DNA of 64,000 nucleotides from Pseudomonas sp. R76 (GCF_009834565.1 NZ_CP019428.1:1426001-1490000), one strand, 5' to 3'; counted from the first letter of the stretch, positions 43,026 to 53,085 are shown. Numbers and translations are program-made. Notes: a model not told the origin generated them from the sequence alone.

Positions 43026-44043
43026 TGCCGATACACCTCGGCCCCACGCGTGCAAGCGGTTCAGGCAACCGCGCCAGCACACCCGGGCTGCCCTTGAGTG
43101 GCAGTGCGAGGCAGCTGCGCACTTTTGTCGCCAAGGCGTCAAAGGTGCTGTGGGACGCGCTGAACGCCTGCTCGATATCCGCCTGTTGCTGGTCGCGCAG
43201 GGCGTGCAGGCAGGCACTGAATACGGGCCCGGTGATCGGCGTATAGCGCAGGTATTGCCCGTCGCGTAACGTCTCACTGGCCTGGGCGCGATGGCGTTGA
43301 GCAACGTTGGCGAGCAGCAGGGTTTTGTCGTCGCCGCTCACCAGACGGCGGCGCAAGACATTCTCCATGGCGGAGAAGTGCTCGAATATCTCAACCCCGA
43401 ATTGCGGCGTATAAAGCACTGCCGGCCGCGCCCCATGCAGGTGCTCGGTCAGTATGAAGCAGCCGTTGAGCGGCGTGGACCCGTCAGGCGACGCTGTTGA
43501 ATACAGGCTAATGCCGACGGTTTGCGGTGGCGTGGCGTTGTTCGAGGTTTCATGGAGTATCCGATTCTCGATCAATTGTCGGCCCTCGGTCAGCGTCTTC
43601 AGGCGCGCGTTGACGCTGGCGACGGCTGTTAGCGCCTGAGCATCGCCAGGCTTTTTCTCCCGGGCCTGTTCAGCCAGGGCGAGCTGCTGCCGGGCATCCA
43701 GCAATTGCAGGTCCGCCTCAAGCGCAAACATCACCCGCTGCTGTTGGCTTACAGCCTCCAGCACGCTCAGGGCGCCGGTGCTGGCGTGGGGCGCTGACCA
43801 GAATGCCGCGAGCGCCTGCAAGTACAGGCTCAGGCTGTCATGTCCCTGTGTCGACGTGCTGTCGTAAACGTACTCGTTGAGAAAAACCGTATCAGGGTTC
43901 AGCGCACTGAATGCCTGGCGTAACTGAGCGTCCATCACCGTCGCCAAGTCCGGTTGTGCATCCAGCAGATGCTCAATGGCGGTGATACAGGTCAGTAACG
44001 GGCGGAGCATTTCCTCGGCAGTGGGCAGTGGGGGTAAAGGCAT
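42997..44043 (-). CDS. stand-alone N-terminal domain relative of the giant NEL proteins
   Basis: A 348-aa protein; ATG 44043 has AGGGA eight bases upstream, while the open frame to 44109 lacks a site. The stretch AQLRQAFSALNPDTVFLNEYVYDST...LSLYLQALAAFW aligns with AQLRSKLGGLDPEAIFLHTRYLEEV...STLSLWEAACLNF near the N-terminus of the 2142-aa protein, and PAVLYTPQFGVEIFEHFSAMENVLRRRLV is a block of the dermonecrotic-toxin-like (DUF6543) family. No LRR or ligase domain is present. It could be a truncated remnant, a separate small effector, or a partner protein. Its last codons lie inside the 3' end of the tip protein gene. Confidence 0.65.
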   Translation of the reverse strand: MPLPPLPTAEEMLRPLLTCITAIEHLLDAQPDLATVMDAQLRQAFSALNPDTVFLNEYVYDSTSTQGHDSLSLYLQALAAFWSAPHASTGALSVLEAVSQQQRVMFALEADLQLLDARQQLALAEQAREKKPGDAQALTAVASVNARLKTLTEGRQLIENRILHETSNNATPPQTVGISLYSTASPDGSTPLNGCFILTEHLHGARPAVLYTPQFGVEIFEHFSAMENVLRRRLVSGDDKTLLLANVAQRHRAQASETLRDGQYLRYTPITGPVFSACLHALRDQQQADIEQAFSASHSTFDALATKVRSCLALPLKGSPGVLARLPEPLARVGPRCIGTKLPNPRSP

Positions 44044-44161
44044 GGTTTGGGTTCCCTGTGGCGATAGAGGTAACCGTGCAGTGCGGGCACCACACGCGAA
44101 TGCCCACACTAATCACCTCCAGCAAAGCCACAGGAATACATAACCACTACAGGTCGGTGGA

Positions 44162-47100
44162 TTAGACGCCGGCGATCACCATGGCCTGGCGAGTCAGGCG
44201 TCGGCCCAGTTCCTTCTCATCCTCAAAGCCTTGGAGAAACAGGCTCCCGTACAGCTCGTCGCTCATGGGTTCGCCGGTCAAGAATTGCGCAGGGGCCACC
44301 TCCAGCGCGTCGGCCAGCTCGATCACGCGCTGGCGCAGTTGCGCGCCGGTGGCCTGGTTTTTTTGCTCTGCCGGCAATTGCTCATGGCCGGCCAAGGCGT
44401 TTTGCGCCAGGCGCAAGGCGTCGATGGTTTCGCTGGCCTGTTGCTGCTGGCGTGTGACTTCTGCGTACTCGTCATCATGATAGTTGCGCAAATAGTCGCT
44501 CCAGAAGTACTGCTCAAGCATTTGGTCCACCAGCCCTTCATCCTGTTCTTCCTCGATCACTTTGTTGTAGGCACTGACCAGTTGCCCTGCATCGACTTGA
44601 GCGGTGGTGCGGTAGAGCATGTGATCGGCCAGCCAGGGCAGCTCCAGGCGTGCCTTCAGGCCAGTCTGGTAGGCGCCGTACACCTCGACTTCATCCAGGG
44701 TGCCCGGTTCGCCATTGACCACATCGGTGGTCAGCCGCAAGGGTGGGCCTGCACTGCCGTCATCATTGAGCGTGGGCGTTGCCAGGCGCCTCTGGATATC
44801 CCGATTGGCGATATGGTTGACCTTGTCCAGCCGCGCCTTTTGTTTGGCCAGCAGCACCAGTGCATTGGTCCGCGCTTGCACAGTGGGCTTGACCCAGGCC
44901 TCCAGTTTCAGCACCTCAAAGCCCATGGCGTTGAACAGTTGGGCGCCGGCATCGGCGCATTGGGCCGGTGCGGCGGCGAGGTTGAACAGTGCGGTACGGG
45001 TTTGTTCATCACTGTCGGCAGCGCGCAACAGGCGCAATACGTTTTGGCGCAAGTGGGTAAGGTTCTGTTGATAACGCACCAGGTCCGCCGGGTCCTGGAC
45101 GACCTCGGGGGCCGGTGCTTGCTGGCTTTTTATCACCTCGAAAAAGCCCTGGGAGCCGTGCGCCTGCTCCAGTTCATCCCAGACTTCCTGCCAGCCTTGA
45201 CGTAGCACAGGCGCCAGGTGGCCGAGCCAGAACTGGCTGTCCTCAGCGCCTCGCGGGGGGTAGGTGCGGTAAGGGTCCAGGCCGGCGGCGCGGCGGTAGC
45301 CGACGACGCGGTCCTCAGCGTCGCGCTCCAGCTTGTGGCGGTCCAGGCGAGTGCGGGCGATCAGTTCCGCCGACGCGGACCCCGGCTCGACGATGGGCAC
45401 CTGGCTGATAGGCGTGTTCAGCAAGTTGAGGTGGAAAGCCTGATTGCGGGGCAGCTCGAAGAGTCCTTCGGGCCATTGGCTGATGCGCGTGTTATTGAGC
45501 ATCAGTACCTGCAGTGCGGGCATACGACCGATGTTGGGTGGCAGGCTCAGGTGTGGGTTGTGCGAGAGGATCAGCACCCGCAAACGCTGCAGGTTTTGCA
45601 GCTGCTCCAACTGCTGGGAGGTCCAGTGAATGGGGTTTTCCGCCAGCCCCAGGTGCCTGAGCCGAGGCATGCCCGCTATGGCGTCCGGCAGTTTCCTGAG
45701 GCGCCTGCCGGTGATATCCAGGCTGCGCAGGTTGGGAAAGTTGTGCAGGAACGGGCTGTCGGCGTCGGTAAATTCGGTATCGGTCAAATTGATGCTGGTG
45801 ACGTGGCTCAACTTGGTGTTGAGCTGGGGGAAGTTCTGTAAAAAGCCGTGGATGATTTCTCCGCGCAGGTCCAGCTCGCTGCCCAGTTGCCGGGTGCCGG
45901 TGTCGGTTTCGTACCCCTTGGCCGATTGCTCCCAACTTTCCCTGATGTGCTTGGTCATGCGTTTTCTGAATAACTGTTCCGGCAGCGATGGCCGTAGGTG
46001 CCGGCTGCCGGCGGCGGGGAGTTGCTGCCAGCTCTTGAGTTCTTTGAGCAGGATTTTCTTTTGGGTTTCGAGTTCGAGTAACAGGCTTTGCCCATCGGCC
46101 GTGTTCAGGGAATGGGCGTAGGCCGTCACGTCTTCTTCGGTCAGTGTCGGATACAGCTCTTTGAGCCGTTCCTCGATGCTGGTACGGCCTATGCGCTGGC
46201 GCAGGGCGCTGAACATGGGTTTTTGCAGCAAGCGCAACGTCTCTCGGCGTGGCTCGGCGAAGATCTGTGGTTCGGCCAGCAGGGTACGGCGTTCGCTCGG
46301 TGGTTGTAGGGTTTGCTTGAGCCACTGGCGCAACGCCTCGCCTTGGCCGGGCGTGAAGCCCAGCGTGTCGGCGGGCACGGCGTGCAGCACGGCCTCATAT
46401 AAATCCCAGGTGGCCTCAGGGTCTGCCCCGTGCAGCGCATACCGCCCGGGCGCAGTGCGTATCAGCAGGGTTTCGGTGGCCGCATCATCCGGGCCGACAC
46501 GGCAGCGCAATTGCCCGCCAGGCAGTTGCTCATGGATGCTCAGGCGTTGATTGCCGAAGGCGTCACTGTGGATTCTCAGGGCATTGAGCAGCAGGCGTTC
46601 GGTGTCGGGTGTCGGCGCATCACCCTGGTAAAAGCCTTCATAGGCGTGGGTGGCTCGCGCTTCGAATTGCAGCTCCCGGGCCTGATGCCTCAGGCGCACC
46701 GACAGGCGCTGTTGTTCGTCCATGAGCCGCACCTCGGCGGGGCGCGCCTGGGCCAGTATCGTTTGGGCCAGGTGGTCGGGCAGGTCAGGGAATTGGCGTT
46801 GCAGCAGTAAACCATGGGCGCTTTTTGACTGGCGTTTGAAGCTATACAGATGCTCGAAAATGTCGTCCTTGCGCGATGCCACATAGCGGCTCAGGTGTTC
46901 TCGCAGTGCCTGTGCCCGCGTGTTGGGGTCGACGGGCAATGGCTCGCCGAGCAAGCCTGTGAGTTCGCTTTCGTCGAGGAAGTCCACCACGCGCTCGGCC
47001 AGCCGGCCTGCCAGCAGGTCTTCACGGCTGATGGACAGGGTCGCATCCGCCGCTGCGCCATGCACGATCGGTTCGCCGCTCAGGTCAGGCGCCTCGAACA

Positions 47101-49231
47101 CGGCGATGGCTTTGCCGCTGGGCCAGCCGTCCATGCGCGTGACCATATCCGCCGACCAGTAGGCGGCTTCACCGTTACCGGCGGGCGACTCGCTGAGGGT
47201 CTCGATGTGTTGGCGCAGTTCGAAGCGATCCAGGGTGTCGGCCAGCAGCGGTGGCGGTGCCTGGTTTTCGACGTACATTCGCCTCAGCTCGCCGGGTTCG
47301 GTGCCGCTGATGTCGCGCACCTGTTGCAGGCGTGCTTCGGGCCAGGTGGCGGTGGTCGGGCTCACGCGCCGCAACAGTTGCGACGCGTCCCAGGCCCTGG
47401 GTTCCTCACCTTCGAGCACCGCCGCGCCGCGACGGTTAAGCACCACCTCGGGGCGATAGGCGTCGGGCCGTTGTGGATGGATGACCCGGTGCTGGCCGCT
47501 GTTGGCGTCCTGGCTGACGGCGTAGTGCTTGTTGCAAAGGCGCAGGATTGTTTTGCCGTCGTGCCGATGAAAGCCCTGGGCGTCGGGTTTTGCGCCTGGG
47601 GGCAAGGTCACGGCGGTTTGCTCATAAGGGCTCAAGTCCGCATGCCATAACCGCTGTTTGCCATCGGCCAGGGTCACCGGCTTCAGCCCTTCGACAAACG
47701 CCGACAACTGGACGTGCGCCAGTTGCCCGGCGGCGCCGAAGGCGATCAGTTGCAGCACGTTTTCGGTCACCCCGACCACATGTTCAATCGCCTCCAGCCC
47801 CAAGCCTTCGGCCCAGTCCAACAAGCCTTCACACACTTCGTCGGCGAGTTGGTAAGCGGTATAGGCCAGCATCAGCTCGCCCAAAAATGGCACGAAAGGG
47901 GTCACGACCAGCAACGCAGCATTGAGAATGTCCGCGAAGATCTTCTCCAGGTTGTCCCACCAGGCCCAGCGCGCCATGCGGTCGGCGTAGGCCGTGGGCA
48001 CCGCCAGTTCACGCGCATCGTTGAGGATTTTATTGAGTTTGCGCGGGTACACATGTTCCCACAGCGCCGTGCGGATACGCGTCGCGCGAAACTGCAGCTG
48101 GGGGCTGTTCAGCGCCGTTTCGCGCCAGCTCGGCAGTGGGTCGCCGGGCACATGCGCGTGCCACTTCACCGCGCTCAGGCGCGCGCCCATCTGGCTGAAG
48201 AAATGCCCCTGGTATTGATGCTCGACAAATCGGCTGAAGAATTTCTGGTAGTCCGGCTGGCGCAGTTGTCGGGTCAGCGTCTGCATGAACGCCACTGTCG
48301 AGGCGTAGCGCTTGAGCGGGTGCTGCGGGTCATCCGGCACATAGGCGATGACGGGTAGCGCCTGGCGGTGTTGCTCCAGGTCGGCGGCGATCAACACGAC
48401 GCCGGTCAAGGTCGCGTCCAACAGGCTCAGGTCATGGCAGTGCGCGGCCTTGCCGTCGAGTGTCAGCCCCTGGCGGCCTTCGATCAGGTGGGTGATCAGT
48501 TGATGGTCCTGTGGCTGGATATCGCCTTTCATCAGCGCCATCTGCGCCGCGACTTTGAGGGCCGCCAGCTGGTTGGCGGTCACACGGGCACGCAGCACGC
48601 CGTCCACCACCGGCTCGGTGCGGCCCAGGTAAAGTTCAAGGTGCGTTTGATACTGGGCACCGATGTCGAGGCTGCGCACCAGGTTTTTGATATGCTGGAT
48701 CGACAGTGTGTTGTTGAGCCTCAGCACATCGAAACGGCCCGAAGCATCGGGCCGCGTGATGAATTGCGAGTCGGCGGTGAACACCTCGCTGTCGGCGAAG
48801 TTGTGCAACGCCGCGTCCAGCAGCGACACCGTGCGGCTTTGCACGCCGCCGCTGAGGTTCTTGAACCACCACGCTTGCTTGGCCGGCGCATACAGCCGCA
48901 AGCAGGTGCGCTGCACATCCACGTCGAGGTTGTAGTGCCGTTTCAGCGCGGCTTTTAACAAGGGCTCGGCAAACCCTTTGACGTCGGTGACCGGGGTCAG
49001 TTTCTGGTCGACCAGCGTTTGGGTTTTCCAGTGTTCGGCTATCGCGGTTTTCAACAGCTGGTGCTGCTGGGGCGAGGCACTTTTGTACCAGGCCGGCAGG
49101 CTTTTCTGGCTGGTTTTCAAGGCGTTGATGCGTGCGGTTGGGACTGTTTTTATCCAGTCGGGCAAGGCGTCCCGGATCAGTTCGTAGTGCGGGCTTTGAG
49201 CTTTGAGGGACGCGGTAGCAAGTGTCGTCAT
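44162..49231 (-). CDS. giant LRR/NEL-type E3 ubiquitin ligase-like effector, 1689 aa
   Basis: A very large protein without signal peptide. Order: dermonecrotic-toxin-like (DUF6543) N-terminal region (about 1-640) with a hydrophobic pair near 432-465 (FADILNAALLVVTPFVPFLG), a middle module opening APPPLLADTLDRFELRQHIE near 655, a helical linker, leucine-rich repeats at about 1144-1330 (LRSLDITGRRLRKLPDAIAGMPRLRHLGLAENPI) and a C-terminal NEL domain (about 1370-1689). The catalytic Cys of NEL ligases is at about 1425 in the CxD motif PAQCADAG. The IpaH/SspH/YopM-type combination LRR-NEL transfers ubiquitin in eukaryotic cells. The secretion route is not visible; no type III genes lie in the window. 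Confidence 0.8.
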   Translation of the reverse strand: MTTLATASLKAQSPHYELIRDALPDWIKTVPTARINALKTSQKSLPAWYKSASPQQHQLLKTAIAEHWKTQTLVDQKLTPVTDVKGFAEPLLKAALKRHYNLDVDVQRTCLRLYAPAKQAWWFKNLSGGVQSRTVSLLDAALHNFADSEVFTADSQFITRPDASGRFDVLRLNNTLSIQHIKNLVRSLDIGAQYQTHLELYLGRTEPVVDGVLRARVTANQLAALKVAAQMALMKGDIQPQDHQLITHLIEGRQGLTLDGKAAHCHDLSLLDATLTGVVLIAADLEQHRQALPVIAYVPDDPQHPLKRYASTVAFMQTLTRQLRQPDYQKFFSRFVEHQYQGHFFSQMGARLSAVKWHAHVPGDPLPSWRETALNSPQLQFRATRIRTALWEHVYPRKLNKILNDARELAVPTAYADRMARWAWWDNLEKIFADILNAALLVVTPFVPFLGELMLAYTAYQLADEVCEGLLDWAEGLGLEAIEHVVGVTENVLQLIAFGAAGQLAHVQLSAFVEGLKPVTLADGKQRLWHADLSPYEQTAVTLPPGAKPDAQGFHRHDGKTILRLCNKHYAVSQDANSGQHRVIHPQRPDAYRPEVVLNRRGAAVLEGEEPRAWDASQLLRRVSPTTATWPEARLQQVRDISGTEPGELRRMYVENQAPPPLLADTLDRFELRQHIETLSESPAGNGEAAYWSADMVTRMDGWPSGKAIAVFEAPDLSGEPIVHGAAADATLSISREDLLAGRLAERVVDFLDESELTGLLGEPLPVDPNTRAQALREHLSRYVASRKDDIFEHLYSFKRQSKSAHGLLLQRQFPDLPDHLAQTILAQARPAEVRLMDEQQRLSVRLRHQARELQFEARATHAYEGFYQGDAPTPDTERLLLNALRIHSDAFGNQRLSIHEQLPGGQLRCRVGPDDAATETLLIRTAPGRYALHGADPEATWDLYEAVLHAVPADTLGFTPGQGEALRQWLKQTLQPPSERRTLLAEPQIFAEPRRETLRLLQKPMFSALRQRIGRTSIEERLKELYPTLTEEDVTAYAHSLNTADGQSLLLELETQKKILLKELKSWQQLPAAGSRHLRPSLPEQLFRKRMTKHIRESWEQSAKGYETDTGTRQLGSELDLRGEIIHGFLQNFPQLNTKLSHVTSINLTDTEFTDADSPFLHNFPNLRSLDITGRRLRKLPDAIAGMPRLRHLGLAENPIHWTSQQLEQLQNLQRLRVLILSHNPHLSLPPNIGRMPALQVLMLNNTRISQWPEGLFELPRNQAFHLNLLNTPISQVPIVEPGSASAELIARTRLDRHKLERDAEDRVVGYRRAAGLDPYRTYPPRGAEDSQFWLGHLAPVLRQGWQEVWDELEQAHGSQGFFEVIKSQQAPAPEVVQDPADLVRYQQNLTHLRQNVLRLLRAADSDEQTRTALFNLAAAPAQCADAGAQLFNAMGFEVLKLEAWVKPTVQARTNALVLLAKQKARLDKVNHIANRDIQRRLATPTLNDDGSAGPPLRLTTDVVNGEPGTLDEVEVYGAYQTGLKARLELPWLADHMLYRTTAQVDAGQLVSAYNKVIEEEQDEGLVDQMLEQYFWSDYLRNYHDDEYAEVTRQQQQASETIDALRLAQNALAGHEQLPAEQKNQATGAQLRQRVIELADALEVAPAQFLTGEPMSDELYGSLFLQGFEDEKELGRRLTRQAMVIAGV

Positions 49232-49350
49232 GACGGTGTTTTCTGTGGCAGGAAGGGCCCTCAGACTAGGCCGGCGCAGGGGCCTGCCAGGCGGTAATTG
49301 TCTATCGACAGTAGCTGCCGAGCGGCCTGCTGGTCAGCCCGGCGATTTGT

Positions 49351-52300
49351 TCACTGCCGACTAGCCATCGGCGCGCACAGCGTCTGCTCACCCGGCTTCA
49401 AGTACGGCATAAGGATCGGCGCCATGCCTTTGAGCACCTGCACGGGCAGCGCCGAGGTGAAGCGGAAACCCTGCGCCGAGCTGCCGGGCACAAACGCTGT
49501 GAGTGTGCCGAAGTGCCGGTCGCCGATGTAAAACACAAAGGTGGCGGTGCGGTTGATCGACTTGGAACTGAGCACCCGCCCACCGGCGCCGATGGCTTCA
49601 ATGCGGTTGTCGCCGGTGCCGGTCTTGCCGCCCATGGCCAGTGGGGTGCCGTCGTCCAGCTTGAAGCTGCCGGCGACGCGCTTGGCGGTGCCGGCATCCA
49701 CCACCTGCGACAACGCCCCACGCAGCGCCCGCGCGACTTCTATCGGCATCACGCGTTTGCCTTCGGCCGGGTCGTTGATGACCTGGGTTTCATACGGCGT
49801 GCCGGCCGCAAAGTGCAAGCTGTCGATGCGTACCACTTTTGCGCGCAGGCCATCGTTGAGGATGATCCCCATCAGTTCCGCCAACGCCGCCGGGCGGTCG
49901 CCGGAACTGCCGATGGCCGTGGCCAGGGACGGCACCAGGTGATCGAACGGATAGCCCACCGCCTGCCAGCGCTGGTGAATTTCGAGGAAGGCTTCCACTT
50001 CAAGCATGGTGCGGATACGGCTGTCGCGGGCGCTCTGATGGCGGCTCTTGAACAGCCAGCTGTAGACCTCCTGGCGCTCGAACTGGCTGGCTTTGACCAC
50101 CTCGCTGAAGGACGCTTCGGGATGGTTGAGCAAGTAACCCAGCAGCCACAGGTCCAGCGGGTGAACCTTGGCGATGTAGCCCTGGTCGGGCAGGTCGTAG
50201 GTGCCGGGGCGGTAATCGTTGTAGAGCTTTTGCAGGCGTTCGTCGGTGAGTTTTTCGCCGGTTTTGACGCCGGTCAGGTGCGCGCGCACAAACAGGTTGA
50301 AGCTGGCCTGGCTGGCCTCGGGCAACAAGTAGCGGTGCACGGCGGCCAGGCGAATCGGCGTGGGGCGCAGGCCGTCGAGGAACGTGTCGAGGCGCGCCTG
50401 GGTGTCTTTCTTCTGGTACTTCTTCCAGAACTTGCGCAGGAAGGTGGTGCCTTCGCGGTCAGCGAAACCGGCGAGGTATTCCTGGCGGCGCGGGTCGCTG
50501 TCGTCCTTGAGCAGCGCGGCGCTGTTGTTGGCGCCGGAGTAGGTGGTGAAGCGCACCAGGTCGCGCATCAGGCGAATGAACGGCAGGTTTATCGACTCGC
50601 GCAATGCGTCGCGCAGGGTCGGGCTGCGGCCGTTGTCTTCGTTGCGAAAGTTATGGAAATGATGCAAACCGCCACCGGTGAAAAAGCCTTCATTGGGGCT
50701 GGCCGAGTAAGTGCGGTTGAGCGCGGCGTCGAGCATTGTCGCGAGGTCATGGTCGGGGTTTTGCGTCAGGTAATCCACGGCCCAACGCGAGAGCGGATCC
50801 TGTTCGGGCACCTCGACTTTTTTCAGCGCGGCGGGGGCGAGTGCGGCGTATTTGTCGTGCAGCTCGGTGATGATTTGCAGGTAAGTGGTCAGCACCCGCA
50901 GCTTGGCGGTGGAGCCCAGTTCGAGCTTGCTGCCTTCGTTGATGTCGAAGGGCTGGTCGGTGTTGTCGGTTTGCACGCGCACCCGTGAGCCGTCCGGGGT
51001 CAGCTCGAACAAGGTGAAGCTGTAGCGCACTTGCGCGGTGTTGGCCGGGGTCAGCAGGCGTTCGCCGAGCAGCCCGACCTGGCGCGCGAAGTCGGGGTCG
51101 GCGAGGTGCTTGAGGTAATCGCTGACCTGGCCCTGCAACGGTGCTTGCAGGGTGGTGGTGGCCGACAGGTCGAGACGGTCCAGGTCGTACAGCGGCCGGT
51201 CGAGCAGGGCGGCCAGGCGCGCGCGGGCCATGCTGATGCCTTTGTTGGTTTCCACCGGCTGCACGGTGGGTTGTTGCACCCAATCGCGGTAACTGACGCT
51301 GGCCGCCAGCGCCGCCTGCAACAGCGCAGGGGTAATGACGCCGTTCTGCGCCAGCAGGCGCAGATGGCTGTCGGTCAGCTCGGCCAGTTCATCGCGGCCT
51401 TTGGCCAGGTAGTGAGAAGGGCGGCGCTGGGCAATGATCAACGACAGCACTTCCCGCAGGGCCAGGCCTTGTTCGGCGCTGACCGGGCCGACCAGCGCCT
51501 GGTTGACCCTGTTGAAATCGGCGCCGTACCACACCCGCAAACCTTCGGCCAAACCATGCACTTCGCCGTGGCCGGGCACCGCCGACAGCGGCACGCTGTT
51601 GAGGTAGTCACGCAGGATATTCTGCCGCGCCGGCAAGGTTTGCGGGCCGTCGCGATAGGCACGCACGGCGGCGGAGAACATCTGCCGCAGTTTTTCCTCG
51701 CCCGACACCGTCAGGCCATCCGGGGAGTGGCGGTATTTTTCCAACTGCGTCGCCAAGGTGCTGCCACCGGCACTCTGGCCGGGCAGGTGCAGCACTTTGG
51801 CGACTTGCGACCATGCGGCCTTGGCAAAGCGCGGGCAATCCACGGCGGGGTTGGCCTGGGGCTGGCTGGGGTCAAGCAGGTCGCGGTTTTCGATGAACAG
51901 CAGGCTGCTGACCACCACCGGTGGAATCGCCGCGAAACTCGCATACAGCTGTTGTGGGTAGTTGTACTGGTACAACGGTTCGGCGCGGCAGTCGGTAATG
52001 GTCAGCCCGGCCTGGATTTTTTCCGCATAGGGCACAAACAGGCCTTTGGCGCTGTAGTCCATCAACGCGGGCGAAAAGCGCGCCTGGGCCTCAATGACAT
52101 AGCCGCGCTTGAGCAGGCGCGGCAGGAAAGTGCCGAGGTCGCTGTAACCCAGGCGGCGGTCGAAGGGGCCGGCGCCCGGATAGCGCATGGCCTGGCTGGG
52201 GCCGGGCTCGACCTGCCAGGTGAGGTCGTGGGCCAGGCGGCTGAGTTGCTGGGCCTGCAGGCGCGAGGTGCGCATCTCTTTAAAGGCAGCAAACCCCAGG

Positions 52301-52443
52301 GCCACCAACGCCATCAGCACGATCAACCAGAACAGGCGCCGCACATAGCGGGGCCTGGGTTTGTTTTTGGGTTGAGGCGCTGGGTCCGAACTGCCTTGTA
52401 ATTTCGCAGCCTTGCTCGATTCGGTTTGCCACAGTGCGCCCAT
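49351..52443 (-). CDS. large class A penicillin-binding protein-like enzyme
   Basis: A 1030-aa inner-membrane peptidoglycan synthase. ATG 52443 has AAGGA ten bases upstream; the open frame to 52731 runs through a palindromic repeat and is discarded. One membrane anchor (about 36-56), a GT51 glycosyltransferase domain with ENRDLL (Glu 185) and GGSTLATQLEK (226-236), then a transpeptidase domain with STAK (511-514), a SxN-type SINL and GGKTGTGDN near the C-terminus. All catalytic motifs are present. It is longer than PBP1a/1b (about 750-850 aa) because of insertions in the transpeptidase part, and it stands alone, so it is an accessory synthase, not the house-keeping one. Confidence 0.85.
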   Translation of the reverse strand: MGALWQTESSKAAKLQGSSDPAPQPKNKPRPRYVRRLFWLIVLMALVALGFAAFKEMRTSRLQAQQLSRLAHDLTWQVEPGPSQAMRYPGAGPFDRRLGYSDLGTFLPRLLKRGYVIEAQARFSPALMDYSAKGLFVPYAEKIQAGLTITDCRAEPLYQYNYPQQLYASFAAIPPVVVSSLLFIENRDLLDPSQPQANPAVDCPRFAKAAWSQVAKVLHLPGQSAGGSTLATQLEKYRHSPDGLTVSGEEKLRQMFSAAVRAYRDGPQTLPARQNILRDYLNSVPLSAVPGHGEVHGLAEGLRVWYGADFNRVNQALVGPVSAEQGLALREVLSLIIAQRRPSHYLAKGRDELAELTDSHLRLLAQNGVITPALLQAALAASVSYRDWVQQPTVQPVETNKGISMARARLAALLDRPLYDLDRLDLSATTTLQAPLQGQVSDYLKHLADPDFARQVGLLGERLLTPANTAQVRYSFTLFELTPDGSRVRVQTDNTDQPFDINEGSKLELGSTAKLRVLTTYLQIITELHDKYAALAPAALKKVEVPEQDPLSRWAVDYLTQNPDHDLATMLDAALNRTYSASPNEGFFTGGGLHHFHNFRNEDNGRSPTLRDALRESINLPFIRLMRDLVRFTTYSGANNSAALLKDDSDPRRQEYLAGFADREGTTFLRKFWKKYQKKDTQARLDTFLDGLRPTPIRLAAVHRYLLPEASQASFNLFVRAHLTGVKTGEKLTDERLQKLYNDYRPGTYDLPDQGYIAKVHPLDLWLLGYLLNHPEASFSEVVKASQFERQEVYSWLFKSRHQSARDSRIRTMLEVEAFLEIHQRWQAVGYPFDHLVPSLATAIGSSGDRPAALAELMGIILNDGLRAKVVRIDSLHFAAGTPYETQVINDPAEGKRVMPIEVARALRGALSQVVDAGTAKRVAGSFKLDDGTPLAMGGKTGTGDNRIEAIGAGGRVLSSKSINRTATFVFYIGDRHFGTLTAFVPGSSAQGFRFTSALPVQVLKGMAPILMPYLKPGEQTLCAPMASRQ

Positions 52444-52524
52444 AGTCGATTGATCCTTAACGCAGATTGATCGGACTTGTATGGAGCTTAGTCGCTGGGG
52501 GCTGAGTGTGAGGGAAATGTGTGT

Positions 52525-52638
52525 GATCGTTCCCACGCTCCGCGTGGTAACGCACCCTATGACGCTCCGCGTCACGATTTTAGGAGCCGGACGCAGAGCG
52601 TCCGTAGCGGCATTCCCACGCAGAGCGTGGGAACGATC
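52525..52638. repeat. GATCGTTCCCACGC-type palindromic repeat, copy 4
   Basis: A 114-base member with the same length and inner GACGCTCCGCGTC hairpin as the tandem units 650 bases away, so it is probably the closest relative of the array. Located between the PBP gene and the small DUF gene. Confidence 0.88.
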
Positions 52639-52652
52639 AAGATCAAATGTGT

Positions 52653-52955
52653 TCAGGCAGGCGTTTTTACCGGGTTCAGGCACTCGATAGAGCGGTCCAC
52701 GGTGGTCTTGGCCATCTCCAGCAAATGCCACACCGCCAGAATTTTCGCCCGCTCGGGGCCAGGCAGCAGCTCACTGCAATTGAGCGTTGTGGCCGAAGCG
52801 CTGTCGAGCAAGCTTGCGGTGTAGAGCAGGGCGTCTTCGAAGCTCAGGTCTTGGATGTGAACGCCTTGGGTGGGCAGGTAATGGTCGATGGCGCGGTTGA
52901 AGGCGGCACGGGCTTTGGCTGAAGTGTGGGGTGGGTCGGGGACGACTTTTTTCAT
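52653..52955 (-). CDS. small Pseudomonas-type protein (DUF3077/DUF6124-like)
   Basis: A 100-aa cytoplasmic protein. The opening MKKVVPDPPHTS and the pattern LSFEDALLYTASLLDSASATTLNCSELLPGPERAKILAVWHLLEMAKTTVDRS match the small proteins of pseudomonads listed as DUF3077/DUF6124; no function is known. The RBS CACAAGGAA lies eight bases before the ATG and is perfectly complementary to a loop in the leader about 75 bases upstream, so translation is probably controlled by RNA structure. Confidence 0.75.
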   Translation of the reverse strand: MKKVVPDPPHTSAKARAAFNRAIDHYLPTQGVHIQDLSFEDALLYTASLLDSASATTLNCSELLPGPERAKILAVWHLLEMAKTTVDRSIECLNPVKTPA

Positions 52956-52962
52956 GGGTTAA

Positions 52963-53085
52963 TTCCTTGTGTGAATTAGGAACCAACACCTGTCGCGACT
53001 AAACGATGGGTGGCGGCTGTACGCAGGTTAGTCGACCGGCCACAAGGAAACCGGCGCACCCGAAGGTGCCCTGCGCACAGCCACC
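52963..53085 (-). promoter_or_regulatory. structured 5' leader with anti-Shine-Dalgarno loop
   Basis: Read on the minus strand: a long outer stem (53070-53085 with 53009-53027, about 16 pairs with one bulge) encloses two arms. Arm A, 53056-53069, is GCACC-UUCG-GGUGC, a C(UUCG)G tetraloop. Arm B, 53036-53054, is CCGG-loop-CCGG, and its loop holds UUCCUUGUG (53041-53049), the perfect 9-base complement of the gene's Shine-Dalgarno region CACAAGGAA (52963-52971). The whole is flanked by direct repeats GCGACTAAAC (52995-53004 and 53124-53133 on the plus strand), and a further hairpin TCACTG-atgag-CAGTGA lies at 53138-53154. Structure drawn by hand. Confidence 0.65.

Noticed and set aside
52444..52731. 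N-terminal extension of the penicillin-binding protein to 52731
   Set aside because: It would translate the palindromic repeat at 52525-52638 and lacks a ribosome site; ATG 52443 has AAGGA and starts the cytosolic tail and membrane anchor typical of the family.
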